DNA of 64,000 nucleotides, taken from assembly GCA_039812765.1 (NCBI GenBank), contig JBDIBF010000001.1, forward strand, positions 49,748 to 113,747, read 5' to 3'. The position numbers and the translations under genes are program-made. Shown here piece by piece: positions 26,909 through 35,389 of this stretch. A model generated the notes under the pieces. It worked only from the letters and a program-made list of their open reading frames with translations. It was not told the DNA's origin and ran no database searches. Origin of the DNA: JADJVL01 sp039812765. GTDB lineage: Bacteria > Acidobacteriota > Holophagae > Holophagales > Holophagaceae. Every line of letters starts with the position of its first letter. The first letter of the stretch is position 1.

Positions 26909-27700
26909 TCAAGCCAGGCCGCGCTCCCGCAGCAGGGCTTCCACCGGCGCCACGTCCGCGGGCACGTCCACCCCGAGGCTGAGGTGCGGGGTCGCGGCCA
27001 CGCCGATGGGGATCCCGGCGGCCAGGGCCCGGAGCTGCTCCAGCATCTCGGTCTGCTCCAGGGGATGGGGCGGCAGCTTGGTGAAGGCGCGCAGGGCCTC
27101 GGGACGGTAGGCGTAGAGGCCCAGGTGCCGCTTGAACAGGGCGAGCTGCGCCGGAGCCAGCCAGGGGCGGAAGTCCGCCTCGAAGACGGACGAGTTCCGG
27201 ACGTAGGGGATGGGGCTGCGGCTGAAGTAGAGGGCGCGCTTCCGGTCGTCCACCACCACCTTCACGGCGTTGGGGTTGTAGAGCTCGTCGGCGTTCGCGA
27301 AGGGGCAGGCGGCGGTGCCCATGGGCAGGTCCGCCTGCTCCGCCATCAATGCCACCACGCCCGCGACGGTCTCGGGATGCATGGCGGGCTCGTCCCCCTG
27401 GATGTTGAGCACGCAGTCGAAGGCGAGCCCCTCCGCCTCCAGCAGGGCCAGGGCGGCTGCGGTGCGGTCGGTGCCCGAAGGCAGGGCCGGGTCCGTCATC
27501 ACCGCCCGGCCGCCGAAGCCGCGCACGGCCTCGGCGATCCGCTCGTCGTCGGTGGCCACCACCACGAGGTCCACCCCGTCCGCCCTCGCCGCGGCCTCGT
27601 GGACCCGCTGGATCATGGGCTTCCCGGCGATGGTCGCCAGGGGCTTGCCCGGGAAGCGGGTGGCGTGGAAGCGGGAGGGCAGGACGGCGAGGGTACGCAT
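26909..27700 (-). CDS. kdsB: 3-deoxy-manno-octulosonate cytidylyltransferase (CMP-Kdo synthetase)
   Basis: KdsB activates Kdo with CTP for LPS inner-core synthesis. The 263-aa protein has the nucleotidyltransferase start AVLPSRFHATRFPGKPLATIAGKPMI, VVVATDDERI, the family-specific SGTDR, VLNIQGDEPAM and the late IPYVRN and HLGLYAYRPEAL segments. Length is typical (about 250 aa). It is divergent from fabH with an 85-bp gap that must hold promoters for both. With kdsD and gmhB elsewhere in the window it supports a Kdo/heptose-containing LPS core. Confidence 0.96.
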   Translation of the reverse strand: MRTLAVLPSRFHATRFPGKPLATIAGKPMIQRVHEAAARADGVDLVVVATDDERIAEAVRGFGGRAVMTDPALPSGTDRTAAALALLEAEGLAFDCVLNIQGDEPAMHPETVAGVVALMAEQADLPMGTAACPFANADELYNPNAVKVVVDDRKRALYFSRSPIPYVRNSSVFEADFRPWLAPAQLALFKRHLGLYAYRPEALRAFTKLPPHPLEQTEMLEQLRALAAGIPIGVAATPHLSLGVDVPADVAPVEALLRERGLA

Positions 27701-27734
27701 CGGGAAAGCCTACATGGTCGGCGCCGCGGCGGGC

Positions 27735-27763
27735 TTGGCCCGGCCCTGGAATGCAGGCACAAT
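27735..27763 (+). promoter_or_regulatory. Candidate sigma-70-type promoter for fabH
   Basis: TTGGCC (27735-27740) and CACAAT (27758-27763) are separated by 17 bp and lie about 23 bp ahead of the fabH TTG start. Both boxes match the consensus only partly, so this is a low-confidence reading. Confidence 0.3.
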
Positions 27764-27785
27764 CGTTGGTTTGCAGGAGGTCCGC

Positions 27786-28787
27786 TTGGCTCGCAGGCTC
27801 GCCCGTCCCGTCGGCATCACCGCCACCGGCCAGCACTATCCCGATCGGATCGTCACCAACGACGACCTCTCGAAAGTGATGGACACCAGCGACGAGTGGA
27901 TCCGTCCCCGCACGGGCATCGGCAGCCGGCGCTGGGTGGAGAAGGGGCAGGGGGCCTCGGACCTGGCGACCCCGGCCCTGCGCATGGCCCTGGACCGCCG
28001 CGGCATGGAAGCCGACGAGCTGGAGTGCATCATCATCGCCACGGTCACCCCCGACACCTTCTTCCCGGCTACGGCCTGCCGGGTGCAGGAGACGCTCGGT
28101 GCCTCCAACGCCTTCGGCTTCGACCTCAGCGCCGCCTGCAGCGGGTTCATCTACGCCCTCACCACCGGCGCCGCCCTCGTGGGCAGCGGGGCCTACAGCC
28201 GGGTCGCCGTGGTGGGCGTGGACATCATGAGCAGCATCATCGACATGGAAGACCGCACCACCGCCGTGCTCTTCGGCGACGGGGCCGGGGCGGTGATCCT
28301 CGAGCCGGTGGCGGAGGGTTGCGGCATCCTCGACTTCGAGCACCGCATCAACGGCGAGGGAGGCTGCTTCCTCCACATGCCCGCCGGCGGCAGCCGCAGG
28401 CCCGCCACCCGGGAAACCGTGGAGGCGAGGGAACACTTCGTGCACCAGGCCGGATCGGACGTCTTCAAGTGGGCGGTGCGAGAGATGGCGGAAAGCAGCC
28501 GGCTCATGCTGGACCGCAACGGCCTCACCGGAGAGGATCTCAAGCTCTTCGTCCCCCACCAGGCCAACCAGCGCATCATGGACGCCGCGGCCAAGCGCAT
28601 GAGCCTCGACCCCTCCCGCATGATGGTGAACATCGGCGAGTACGCGAACACCACCGCGGCCACCATCCCCACGGCGCTGCACCAGGCCTGCGAGCAGGGC
28701 CGCCTCCAGAAGGGCGATCCGGTGGTGCTGAGCGCCTTCGGCGCCGGCTTCACCTGGGGCGCGGTGCTCATGCGCTGGGTCTACTGA
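27786..28787 (+). CDS. fabH: 3-oxoacyl-ACP synthase III (FabH)
   Basis: FabH condenses acetyl-CoA (or a branched acyl-CoA) with malonyl-ACP to start fatty acid synthesis. The 333-aa product has the catalytic triad Cys118 (LSAACSGF), His258 (VPHQANQRI) and Asn288 (GEYANTTAATIP), plus the acyl-CoA synthase start RIVTNDDLSKVMDTSDEWI and RTGI. TTG is taken as start because a consensus AGGAGG lies five bases before it; upstream extension overlaps kdsB antisense and is not protein-like. rsmD follows after 7 nt. Primer preference (straight or branched) cannot be read from sequence. Confidence 0.96.
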   Translation: MARRLARPVGITATGQHYPDRIVTNDDLSKVMDTSDEWIRPRTGIGSRRWVEKGQGASDLATPALRMALDRRGMEADELECIIIATVTPDTFFPATACRVQETLGASNAFGFDLSAACSGFIYALTTGAALVGSGAYSRVAVVGVDIMSSIIDMEDRTTAVLFGDGAGAVILEPVAEGCGILDFEHRINGEGGCFLHMPAGGSRRPATRETVEAREHFVHQAGSDVFKWAVREMAESSRLMLDRNGLTGEDLKLFVPHQANQRIMDAAAKRMSLDPSRMMVNIGEYANTTAATIPTALHQACEQGRLQKGDPVVLSAFGAGFTWGAVLMRWVY

Positions 28788-28794
28788 CGGGCCC

Positions 28795-29319
28795 GTGCGC
28801 GTCATCGCCGGCACGCTGAAGGGCCGGCGCCTGGTGGCGCCGCCGGAGGGGACCATGGCGATCCGGCCCACCGCGGACCGTGCGCGGGAGGCCCTCTTTT
28901 CCATGCTGGAGCCGCGGGGCCGGGGCGGCTTCCTGGACCTCTACGCGGGCACCGGCGCGGTGGCCCTGGAGGCCCACTCCCGGGGCTGGGCGCCCGTCAC
29001 GTGCGTGGAGAAGCAGCCCGCGCCGTGCCTGATCAGGAACCTCGCGGGCACCGGCGTCGCCCTCCTGCGCCGCCCCGCGGAGCGGCTGGGCCCGGAGGCC
29101 TTCCATGACCTCGCCGTGGTCTTCGCCGATCCCCCGTACGACCTCGCCGGCCGGGCCTGGGACCGCCTCGCGCCGGTGGCGTCCGCCTGGCTGCGCCCGG
29201 ACGGCATCCTGGTCCTAGAGACGTCCTCGCGGGAGGGCCTGCCCGAGCGGCCCGGCTGGACCCTCGCGGACAGGCGGGACTACGGCGAGGCGCGCTTCCA
29301 CTTCTTCGTCCCCGCCTAG
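28795..29319 (+). CDS. rsmD: 16S rRNA (guanine-966-N2)-methyltransferase RsmD
   Basis: RsmD methylates G966 of 16S rRNA during 30S assembly. The 174-aa sequence begins MRVIAGTLKGRRLVAPP, which is diagnostic, followed by RPTADRAREALFSML, the SAM-binding DLYAGTGAVALEAHSRG and the catalytic DPPY (VVFADPPYDL). Length fits the family (about 180-200 aa), slightly short. The start is GTG, 7 nt after the fabH stop. It probably forms an operon with fabH and perhaps the kinase genes that follow. Confidence 0.94.
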   Translation: MRVIAGTLKGRRLVAPPEGTMAIRPTADRAREALFSMLEPRGRGGFLDLYAGTGAVALEAHSRGWAPVTCVEKQPAPCLIRNLAGTGVALLRRPAERLGPEAFHDLAVVFADPPYDLAGRAWDRLAPVASAWLRPDGILVLETSSREGLPERPGWTLADRRDYGEARFHFFVPA

Positions 29320-29346
29320 GTTTTCCCAGGTATACACTTGGCGGCA

Positions 29347-31011
29347 ATGTTCCGCCTGTCCATCCGCACGAAGCTGATCCTGGTCTTCAGCTTCCTGGTC
29401 CTCAGCTTCCTCGCGTTCAACGTCGTGTACTTCCCGCGGCGGGTGGAGGAGCAGTTCCGGCGCCAGGCCGAGCTGAGCGCACGGCAGGTGGCGGAGACCG
29501 CGAGCAACGCCCTCAGCCCGGCCCTCGCGCGGGGGAGCCCGGAGGAGATCGCCAGCGTGCTGGGGGGCGTGAAGAACCTGCCCGCCTTCAGCTTCTCGGT
29601 GGTCTTCAACGAGGAGGGCCGGCAGCTGGACTCCACGCCGTCCACGCCGAACTGGGCCAGGGATCTGGTGAAAGAGCAGGCGGTGAGCTTCGCCCGCACG
29701 CGGCCGGACGGGGTGCTGGTGGCGGTGGCGCCGATCTTCGGGCGCGAGTCGCTGGCGGACAAGGCGGGCACGCTGGTGATCGGGTTCAGCACCGACGAGA
29801 CCCAGCGGGAGATCCAGAAGAACATCAACATCAGCATCGGCGTCAGCGCGATGGCCCTGGCGGTGACCTTCCTCGTGGTCTTCTACCTCTCCAACCGCTA
29901 CATCGCGCCCATCCTCCAGCTCACCCGCGCGGCCCAGGACGTGGCCCAGGGACGGCTCGAGGGCGTGGGGCCCGACGTCCACACCGGGGACGAACTGGAG
30001 GACCTCAGCCACGGGTTCCGGGTCATGACCGACAAGCTCCGAGTGAGCCGGGACGAGATCGAGCGCCAGAACCGGCTGCTGGAGTACCGCGTGCAGGAGC
30101 GGACGCGGCAGCTCATGGAGACGATCTGGGAGCTGGAGGAGATCCGGGCAAACCTCGAGCAGCTGGTCCAGGAGCGCACCAAGGGCCTCGAGCAGTCCAG
30201 GGCCGAGCTGAAGGCATGGGCCGAGACCCTGGAGGAGAAGGTCCGCGAGAAGACCCACGAGCTGCGCGAGCTGAACGAGAACCTCCTCAACAGCTACCAG
30301 AAGCTGCAGGAGGCCGACCGCATGAAGGACGAGTTCCTGGCCAACATGAGCCATGAGCTCCGGACGCCCCTGAACGCCATCATCGGCTTCTCGGGGATGC
30401 TGCTGCAGGAGGACAGCCCCATCCCCCAGGACGCCCGGGACGACATCCAGATCATCTTCCAGAACGGGAAGAGCCTGCTGAGCCTCATCGATTCCATCCT
30501 GGACCTCTCCAAGATCGAGGCGGGCCGCATGGAGCTGGAGCTGCAGGAGGTGGATCCCATCGGCATCCTCGAGGAGGTCCGGGCCATGGGAGCGGGCCTC
30601 CTGGCCCAGCGCCCCATCGAGCTGCGCTACGACCCGCCGGCCTTCCGCGCCATGGTGATGGGCGATCCGAACCGGCTCCGGCAGGTCTTCGTCAACCTGC
30701 TGGGCAACGCCATCAAGTTCACGGAGACCGGCTGCGTCTCCATCGGCGTGGCCCGCCGGGGCGGGTCGGTGGAGATCTCCATCAGCGACACCGGGATCGG
30801 GATGAGCGAGGAGGAGATGAGCCGGCTGTTCCGCCCCTTCCAGCAGGTGGACGGGAGCATCACCCGGCGTTTCGGCGGCACGGGCCTGGGCCTGGCGCTC
30901 AGCCAGTCCTTCATGGGGCTGATGAACGGGCGCATCAAGGTGCGCAGCGAGAAGGGGCGGGGCAGCACCTTCACGGTGGAGATGCCGCTGATCAAGGAGG
31001 TCCTGGCATGA
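29347..31011 (+). CDS. Membrane sensor histidine kinase with HAMP and long coiled coil
   Basis: A 554-aa inner-membrane kinase: transmembrane helix 1 (about 9-28), a periplasmic region of 130 residues with a small PAS/Cache-like pattern (FSFSVVFNEEGRQLDS), helix 2 (about 163-183), a HAMP domain (about 184-235), then a long coiled coil rich in Q/E/R (about 236-325). The kinase core has H-box DEFLANMSHELRTPLNAI (His336), N-box QVFVNLLGNAIKF, DTGIGMS and GGTGLGLAL, all intact. I start at the ATG for MFRLSIRTK. Its last four bases (ATGA) overlap the next gene, so kinase and receiver protein are translationally coupled. The signal is unknown. Confidence 0.92.
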   Translation: MFRLSIRTKLILVFSFLVLSFLAFNVVYFPRRVEEQFRRQAELSARQVAETASNALSPALARGSPEEIASVLGGVKNLPAFSFSVVFNEEGRQLDSTPSTPNWARDLVKEQAVSFARTRPDGVLVAVAPIFGRESLADKAGTLVIGFSTDETQREIQKNINISIGVSAMALAVTFLVVFYLSNRYIAPILQLTRAAQDVAQGRLEGVGPDVHTGDELEDLSHGFRVMTDKLRVSRDEIERQNRLLEYRVQERTRQLMETIWELEEIRANLEQLVQERTKGLEQSRAELKAWAETLEEKVREKTHELRELNENLLNSYQKLQEADRMKDEFLANMSHELRTPLNAIIGFSGMLLQEDSPIPQDARDDIQIIFQNGKSLLSLIDSILDLSKIEAGRMELELQEVDPIGILEEVRAMGAGLLAQRPIELRYDPPAFRAMVMGDPNRLRQVFVNLLGNAIKFTETGCVSIGVARRGGSVEISISDTGIGMSEEEMSRLFRPFQQVDGSITRRFGGTGLGLALSQSFMGLMNGRIKVRSEKGRGSTFTVEMPLIKEVLA

Positions 31012-32837
31012 ACGCCTCCCAGCCCATGCGGATCCTCTGCGTGGAGGACAACCCCGTGAACTGGCGCCTGGTGCAGCGGCTGCTCACCCAGGCCGGCTAC
31101 GAGATGCACTGGGCCGAGGAGGGCCTTCGGGGCTACGAGATGGCGGTGGGCTTGAAACCCGCCCTGGTGCTGCTGGACATCAACCTGCCGGGGCTGTCGG
31201 GCTTCGAGGTGGCCACGAAGTTGCGCCAGAACCCGGACCTGGCCGGGATGCCCATCGTGGCGCTCACGGCCAAGACCTTGAAGAGCGACCGCGAGACGGC
31301 CCTGGTGGCAGGCTGCGACGGGTTCATCTCGAAGCCCATCGACCCCTTCCAGTTCGTGGGCCAGGTGGAGGCCTACCTCCAGGGCCAGCGGGACAAGGTG
31401 GAGCAGGGCCGGGAGGGCCTGGCGCTGCGCCAGTTCAACCAGCAGGTGGTGGACCACCTGGAGACCCAGCTGAAGGAGGCGCAGGAGGCGAACCGCAAGC
31501 TCACCGAGGCCCAGGACGCGCTGGAGCGCCGGAACCGCAGCCTGAGCCGACTGCTGGCCCTCAGCCAGGGCATCGTCTCCATGCACGAGACCGGCGGGCT
31601 CCTGGAGCGCATCCTCGGCCAGGTCCAGTCGGAGTTCGGGGCCCTGAAGCTCTGCGGCTACCGCTACCACCCCGAAGGGGGCTTCTGGGAGGGGCTGCAG
31701 TGGACCGGCTCGGGTTTCGAGGCAGCCCCCACCATGCACTCCCAGCATCCCTTCATCACCCGGCTCCCGAAGGGGCCCTCGGACCCGGCCCACTTCGGTG
31801 ACAAGCTGGTCCACTCCCCGTTCTGGGAGGAGGGCCTGGGGGCCGGCTTCTGGACCCAGCCCAGCAGCGCGGTCCTCCTGCTCCTCCCGCACCGCCAGAA
31901 GGAGGGCGTGCTCTGGGGCTTCTGGACCCTCTGCCGGGAATCCTCCAAGCCCTTCCTGGCCTACGAGGTGGAGCTGGTGGTGCTCCACGCGGGCATGGCC
32001 CAGGTGAGCCTGGAGAACGCCGAGCTCATCGCGAACCTGAACGAGAGCTCCCGGGCGCTGGCCATGAGCTACGACCGGTTGGAATCCGCCTACAGCGACC
32101 TCCAGAACGCGCAGATGGCCCTCAGCCAGAGGGAGCGACAGGCGCTGCTCGGCGACCTCTTCCTGAAGATGGCCCAGCGCCTGCAGGTGCCGGTCGCCAG
32201 CCTGCACAAGCAGTCCCTCACCTTCGACCGCCTCCTGGAACCCATGGACGCGGCCACCCACAACCGGCTGTGGCGGCAGGAGACGCCGAAGGCCGTGGCG
32301 GAGGTGCGGGAGGCGGTGTCCAAGATCGACGCCTTCCTGAAGGCGCTGAACCGCCGGGTGAGCAAGCAGGTGGTGGCCACGCCGGAATGGGTGGACCTCC
32401 ACGACATGGTGCAGCAGGAGATCGAGCTGCTGGAGGCCGAGGGCGCGCTGCCCCAGGGGCTGGCGCTGACGGTCGAGCTGAAGGCGACCCTGCCGCTGAT
32501 CTTCGGGGTCTACGACGATTTCGCGGAGACCTTCTCCCGGCTGGTGCAGCAGGGGCTCGGCGGGCCCTCCCCCACGCAGAGCCTCGTCATCCGCACCTGG
32601 AACGAGGAGGAGGTGTTCTTCCTTGAGATCCAGGACGAGGGCGGCCCCATCCCCGTCGGCGAGCTGTCCAAGGCCTTCGAGCCCTTCCAGCGCATGAACC
32701 GCGAGGACAGCGAGGTGCGCATGCCCATCGAGGGGCTGACGGCCTGCAATCAGTTCATGAGCGCCTACCACGGCATGCTGGAGCTGCGGAACGAGGGGAA
32801 GGGGACGGTGTCGCGGCTGCGGCTGCCGCTGAGGTAG
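31008..32837 (+). CDS. Response regulator fused to GAF and a degenerate (pseudo) histidine kinase module
   Basis: A 609-aa cytoplasmic protein. Residues 5-125 form a complete receiver (acidic EDN pocket, phospho-Asp57 in LLDINLP, Thr87, Lys109 in ISKPID). A coiled coil (about 130-180) leads to a GAF-like domain (about 180-340) and then a kinase-like region. There the H-box analogue LGDLFLKMAQRLQVPVASLH has Gln390 where the phospho-His should be, and the ATPase region lacks a proper N-box and has DEGGPIP instead of DxGxG. It therefore cannot be an ordinary kinase and probably acts as a phosphorylation-controlled binding or scaffold protein for the upstream kinase. No DNA-binding or enzymatic output domain is present. 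Confidence 0.88.
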   Translation: MNASQPMRILCVEDNPVNWRLVQRLLTQAGYEMHWAEEGLRGYEMAVGLKPALVLLDINLPGLSGFEVATKLRQNPDLAGMPIVALTAKTLKSDRETALVAGCDGFISKPIDPFQFVGQVEAYLQGQRDKVEQGREGLALRQFNQQVVDHLETQLKEAQEANRKLTEAQDALERRNRSLSRLLALSQGIVSMHETGGLLERILGQVQSEFGALKLCGYRYHPEGGFWEGLQWTGSGFEAAPTMHSQHPFITRLPKGPSDPAHFGDKLVHSPFWEEGLGAGFWTQPSSAVLLLLPHRQKEGVLWGFWTLCRESSKPFLAYEVELVVLHAGMAQVSLENAELIANLNESSRALAMSYDRLESAYSDLQNAQMALSQRERQALLGDLFLKMAQRLQVPVASLHKQSLTFDRLLEPMDAATHNRLWRQETPKAVAEVREAVSKIDAFLKALNRRVSKQVVATPEWVDLHDMVQQEIELLEAEGALPQGLALTVELKATLPLIFGVYDDFAETFSRLVQQGLGGPSPTQSLVIRTWNEEEVFFLEIQDEGGPIPVGELSKAFEPFQRMNREDSEVRMPIEGLTACNQFMSAYHGMLELRNEGKGTVSRLRLPLR

Positions 32838-32892
32838 GAGGAGGGGGTGGCTCCTGGGGCTTAGGTCCCGGGATGGGCCGGCGCCCTGGTCC

Positions 32893-32910
32893 TGCCGCGC
32901 TATCGCGGCA
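32893..32910. terminator. Hairpin between convergent genes
   Basis: A perfect 7-bp stem TGCCGCG/CGCGGCA with a CTAT loop lies 56 bp after the pseudo-kinase stop and 76 bp after the scoA stop. There is no T-run on either strand, so it may act as a weak bidirectional terminator. Confidence 0.4.
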
Positions 32911-32917
32911 CCTGTGG

Positions 32918-32965
32918 AAGGTCAACTTCAAGGTCAACGTCCGATTCAACGTCAACGACGACGTC
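32918..32965. repeat. Four imperfect 12-bp tandem units
   Basis: Units starting at 32918, 32930, 32942 and 32954 share the pattern AAGGTCAACGTC with decay towards the right. On the + strand they read as K/R-V/F-N-V type tetrapeptides, but the surrounding frame is not protein-like. They lie between a hairpin and the scoA stop codon; function unknown. Confidence 0.6.
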
Positions 32966-32986
32966 ATGCCGGGCTTTGAATCCTGC

Positions 32987-33682
32987 TCAGGACCGCGTGA
33001 CCACCTTCTCGATGCGCTTCTCGAAGCTCGGTCCGAGCACGAGCCGGTGCACGTACACGCCCGGGGTGTGGACCTGGTCGGGGTCGAGGTCGCCGACCTC
33101 GACGATCTCCTCGACTTCGGCGATGCAGACCTTGCCGCAGGTGGCGGCCATGGGGTTGAAATTCCTCGCGGTCTTCCGGTAGACGAGGTTGCCCAGGCGG
33201 TCTCCCTTCCAGGCCTTCACGAGGGCGAAGTCGGCGACGATGCCCTGTTCGAGCACGCACTCGCGGCCGTGGAAGATCCGCACGTCCTTGCCCTCTGCCA
33301 CCTTCGTGCCGGCGCCGGTGGGGGTGTAGAAGGCCGGGATGCCCGCCCCGCCGGCCCGCATGCGCTCGGCCAGGGTCCCTTGGGGCACCAGCTCCACCTC
33401 CAGCTCGCCGCTGAGGAATTGCCGCTCGAACTCGGCGTTCTCGCCCACGTAGGAGCTGACCATCTTCTTGATCTGACGGTTCTGCAGCAGGAGGCCGAGG
33501 CCGAAGTCGTCCACCCCAGCGTTGTTGGAGTAGCAGGTGAGGCCCTTCACGCCCTTCTTCACCAGGGCCGCGATGAGGTTCTCCGGGATGCCGCAGAGGC
33601 CGAAGCCGCCCACCGCCAGCGTCGCGTTGTCCTGGATGTCCGCCACCGCCGCCTCGGCGGAGGCCACTCGCTTGTCGATCAT
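32987..33682 (-). CDS. scoA: 3-oxoacid CoA-transferase, subunit A (no subunit B nearby)
   Basis: A 231-aa alpha subunit of a family I CoA-transferase, which moves CoA between succinyl-CoA and acetoacetate (or similar acids). Signatures are VGGFGLCGIPENLIAAL near the N-terminus, TCYSNNAG, the GGAGIPAFYTPTGAGT loop and the C-terminal VYRKTARNFNPMAATCGKVCI. The frame extends upstream, but the ATG giving MIDKRVAS matches the family start. The beta subunit, which carries the catalytic Glu, normally follows immediately; here the next feature downstream is a hairpin and a convergent gene, so this subunit is an orphan in the window. Confidence 0.92.
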   Translation of the reverse strand: MIDKRVASAEAAVADIQDNATLAVGGFGLCGIPENLIAALVKKGVKGLTCYSNNAGVDDFGLGLLLQNRQIKKMVSSYVGENAEFERQFLSGELEVELVPQGTLAERMRAGGAGIPAFYTPTGAGTKVAEGKDVRIFHGRECVLEQGIVADFALVKAWKGDRLGNLVYRKTARNFNPMAATCGKVCIAEVEEIVEVGDLDPDQVHTPGVYVHRLVLGPSFEKRIEKVVTRS

Positions 33683-33749
33683 GCGGGCTCCTGTGCCTTG
33701 ATGATGCCATTGCCCGGGACGGCTGGCATCCTGGGGACCTGGAGACCGC

Positions 33750-34841
33750 ATGATGAGCCTGGTGGCATTGGCCGTGGGGGCGATGGCCGCCCTCGCGCAG
33801 GAGAAACCGACGACGACCCAGGCGGCCCCCCCCGCCGCCTTCCAGACCGCCCCGGGCGACCCCCTCCGCGACAGGCAGGAGTCCCACCTCCGCAATGTCC
33901 GCAAGCTCACCGCCACGGGCTCCAACGCCGAGGCCTACTGGTCGAGGGACGGGAAGCGGATCATCTTCCAGAGCACCCGGGACGGCCACGGCTGCGACCA
34001 GCAGTACGTGATGAACGCCGACGGCTCGGACCCGCGCCTCGTCTCCACCGGGAAGGGCCGCACCACCTGCGGATACTTCCTCGCGAAGGACGCGCGCGTC
34101 GTCTACGCCAGCACCCACGGCGCTGCGCCGGACTGCCCGCCGGCGCCTCCCTTCACGCCGGGCACCTACCGCTGGCCGGTCTTCCCGGGCTACGACCTCT
34201 ACACGGCGATGCCCGACGGCTCGGACCTCAAGCCCTTCCTTCCTTCTCCCGGCTATGACGCTGAGGCCACCGTGAGCGACGACGGGAAGTGGGTCGTGTT
34301 CACGTCGGATCGCAGCGGCGACATCGACCTCTGGAAGGCCCGCGTGGACGGGACCGGACTCACGCGCCTCACCACCGAGGTGGGCTACGACGGCGGCGCC
34401 TTCTTCAGCCACGACGGGAGGAGGATCGTCTGGCGCACCAACTACCCGAAGGGCCCCGAAGCCGTCGCCAAGTACAAGGAGCTGCTCGCCCAGCACCTCG
34501 TCGAGCCCATGGAGATGGACATCTGGGTCATGGACGCCGACGGCTCGCACAAGCGCCAGCTCACCCACCTCAAGGGCGCCGCCTTCGCGCCGGTCTTCAC
34601 CCCCGACGACAAGGCCGTGGTCTTCGCCAGCAACCACCACGACCGGGACGGCAAGGGCCGCATGTTCGACCTCTGGAAGATCGATCTGGACGGCACCGGC
34701 TTGGAGCGTCTGACCTGGACCGGCACCTTCAATTCCTTCCCGCACTTCAGCCCCGACGGGAAGACGCTGCTCTGGGTGAGCGGGCGGGAGGCCGCCTCGC
34801 CGCGGCAGTTCAACGTCTTCGCCGCCGACTGGCTCCCGTGA
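33750..34841 (+). CDS. Secreted PD40/TolB-like beta-propeller protein
   Basis: A 363-aa protein with a short signal peptide (about 1-16, SLVALAVGAMAALAQ) followed by repeated PD40 (WD40-like) blades: YWSRDGKRIIFQSTRDG, ATVSDDGKWVVFTSDRSGDIDLWKA, AFFSHDGRRIVWRTN, PVFTPDDKAVVFASNHHD and PHFSPDGKTLLWVSGRE. This matches the propeller of TolB without its N-terminal domain. Two Cys pairs (DGHGCDQQ, TTCGYF, PDCPPA) may form disulfides. Likely periplasmic and protein- or ligand-binding; no catalytic motif was found. GGAG lies five bases before the ATG. Its stop overlaps the gmhB start (GTGA). Confidence 0.85.
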   Translation: MMSLVALAVGAMAALAQEKPTTTQAAPPAAFQTAPGDPLRDRQESHLRNVRKLTATGSNAEAYWSRDGKRIIFQSTRDGHGCDQQYVMNADGSDPRLVSTGKGRTTCGYFLAKDARVVYASTHGAAPDCPPAPPFTPGTYRWPVFPGYDLYTAMPDGSDLKPFLPSPGYDAEATVSDDGKWVVFTSDRSGDIDLWKARVDGTGLTRLTTEVGYDGGAFFSHDGRRIVWRTNYPKGPEAVAKYKELLAQHLVEPMEMDIWVMDADGSHKRQLTHLKGAAFAPVFTPDDKAVVFASNHHDRDGKGRMFDLWKIDLDGTGLERLTWTGTFNSFPHFSPDGKTLLWVSGREAASPRQFNVFAADWLP

Positions 34842-35389
34842 GGCCAGCGGTCTTCCTGGACCGGGACGGCACCCTCAACGAGGAGGTGGACTACCTCCAC
34901 CGGCCCGAGGACCTGGTGATGATCCCCGGCGCCGCCGCCGCCGTCGCGCGGCTCAACGCCCGGGGCATCCCCGTCATCGTCGTCACCAACCAGAGCGGCA
35001 TCGGCCGGGGCTACTACGGCATGGAGGACTTCCTGCGGGTGATGGACCGGATGGACGGCTGCCTGGCCGAGGAGGGCGCGCGCCTGGACGCGGTCTACGT
35101 GGCGCCCCACCACGCGCAGGGGCAGGGGGACTTCGCCCACCCGGACCACCCCGAACGCAAGCCCAACCCCGGCATGCTCACCCGCGCCGCCGCCGAGCAC
35201 GGTCTCGACCTGGCCGCGAGCTGGATGGTGGGGGACAAGGCCATCGACCTCGAGGCCGGCCGGGCCGCGGGCTGCCGCGTCGCCCTGGTGCGCACGGGCT
35301 ACGGCCGGGGCGTGGACGGCCGCCACGCGGATCTCGTGGCGGAGGACCTAGCCGAGGCCGTGGACCGGATCCTCGAAGCATGGTCCTGA
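34838..35389 (+). CDS. gmhB: D-glycero-beta-D-manno-heptose-1,7-bisphosphate 7-phosphatase (GmhB-like)
   Basis: A 183-aa HAD-superfamily phosphatase of the histidinol-phosphatase/GmhB group, removing the 7-phosphate in ADP-heptose synthesis for the LPS core. Motifs: nucleophile/acid pair in FLDRDGTLNEE (Asp8, Asp10), VVTNQSGIGRGYY, the substrate-binding ERKPNPGML and VGDKAIDLEAGRAAG. The zinc-binding cysteines of E. coli GmhB (CxH...CxC) are missing; the equivalent loop is APHHAQGQGDFAHPDHP, His-rich and Cys-free. The GTG start overlaps the previous stop. Anomer preference (LPS or S-layer type) cannot be decided here. Confidence 0.88.
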   Translation: MRPAVFLDRDGTLNEEVDYLHRPEDLVMIPGAAAAVARLNARGIPVIVVTNQSGIGRGYYGMEDFLRVMDRMDGCLAEEGARLDAVYVAPHHAQGQGDFAHPDHPERKPNPGMLTRAAAEHGLDLAASWMVGDKAIDLEAGRAAGCRVALVRTGYGRGVDGRHADLVAEDLAEAVDRILEAWS

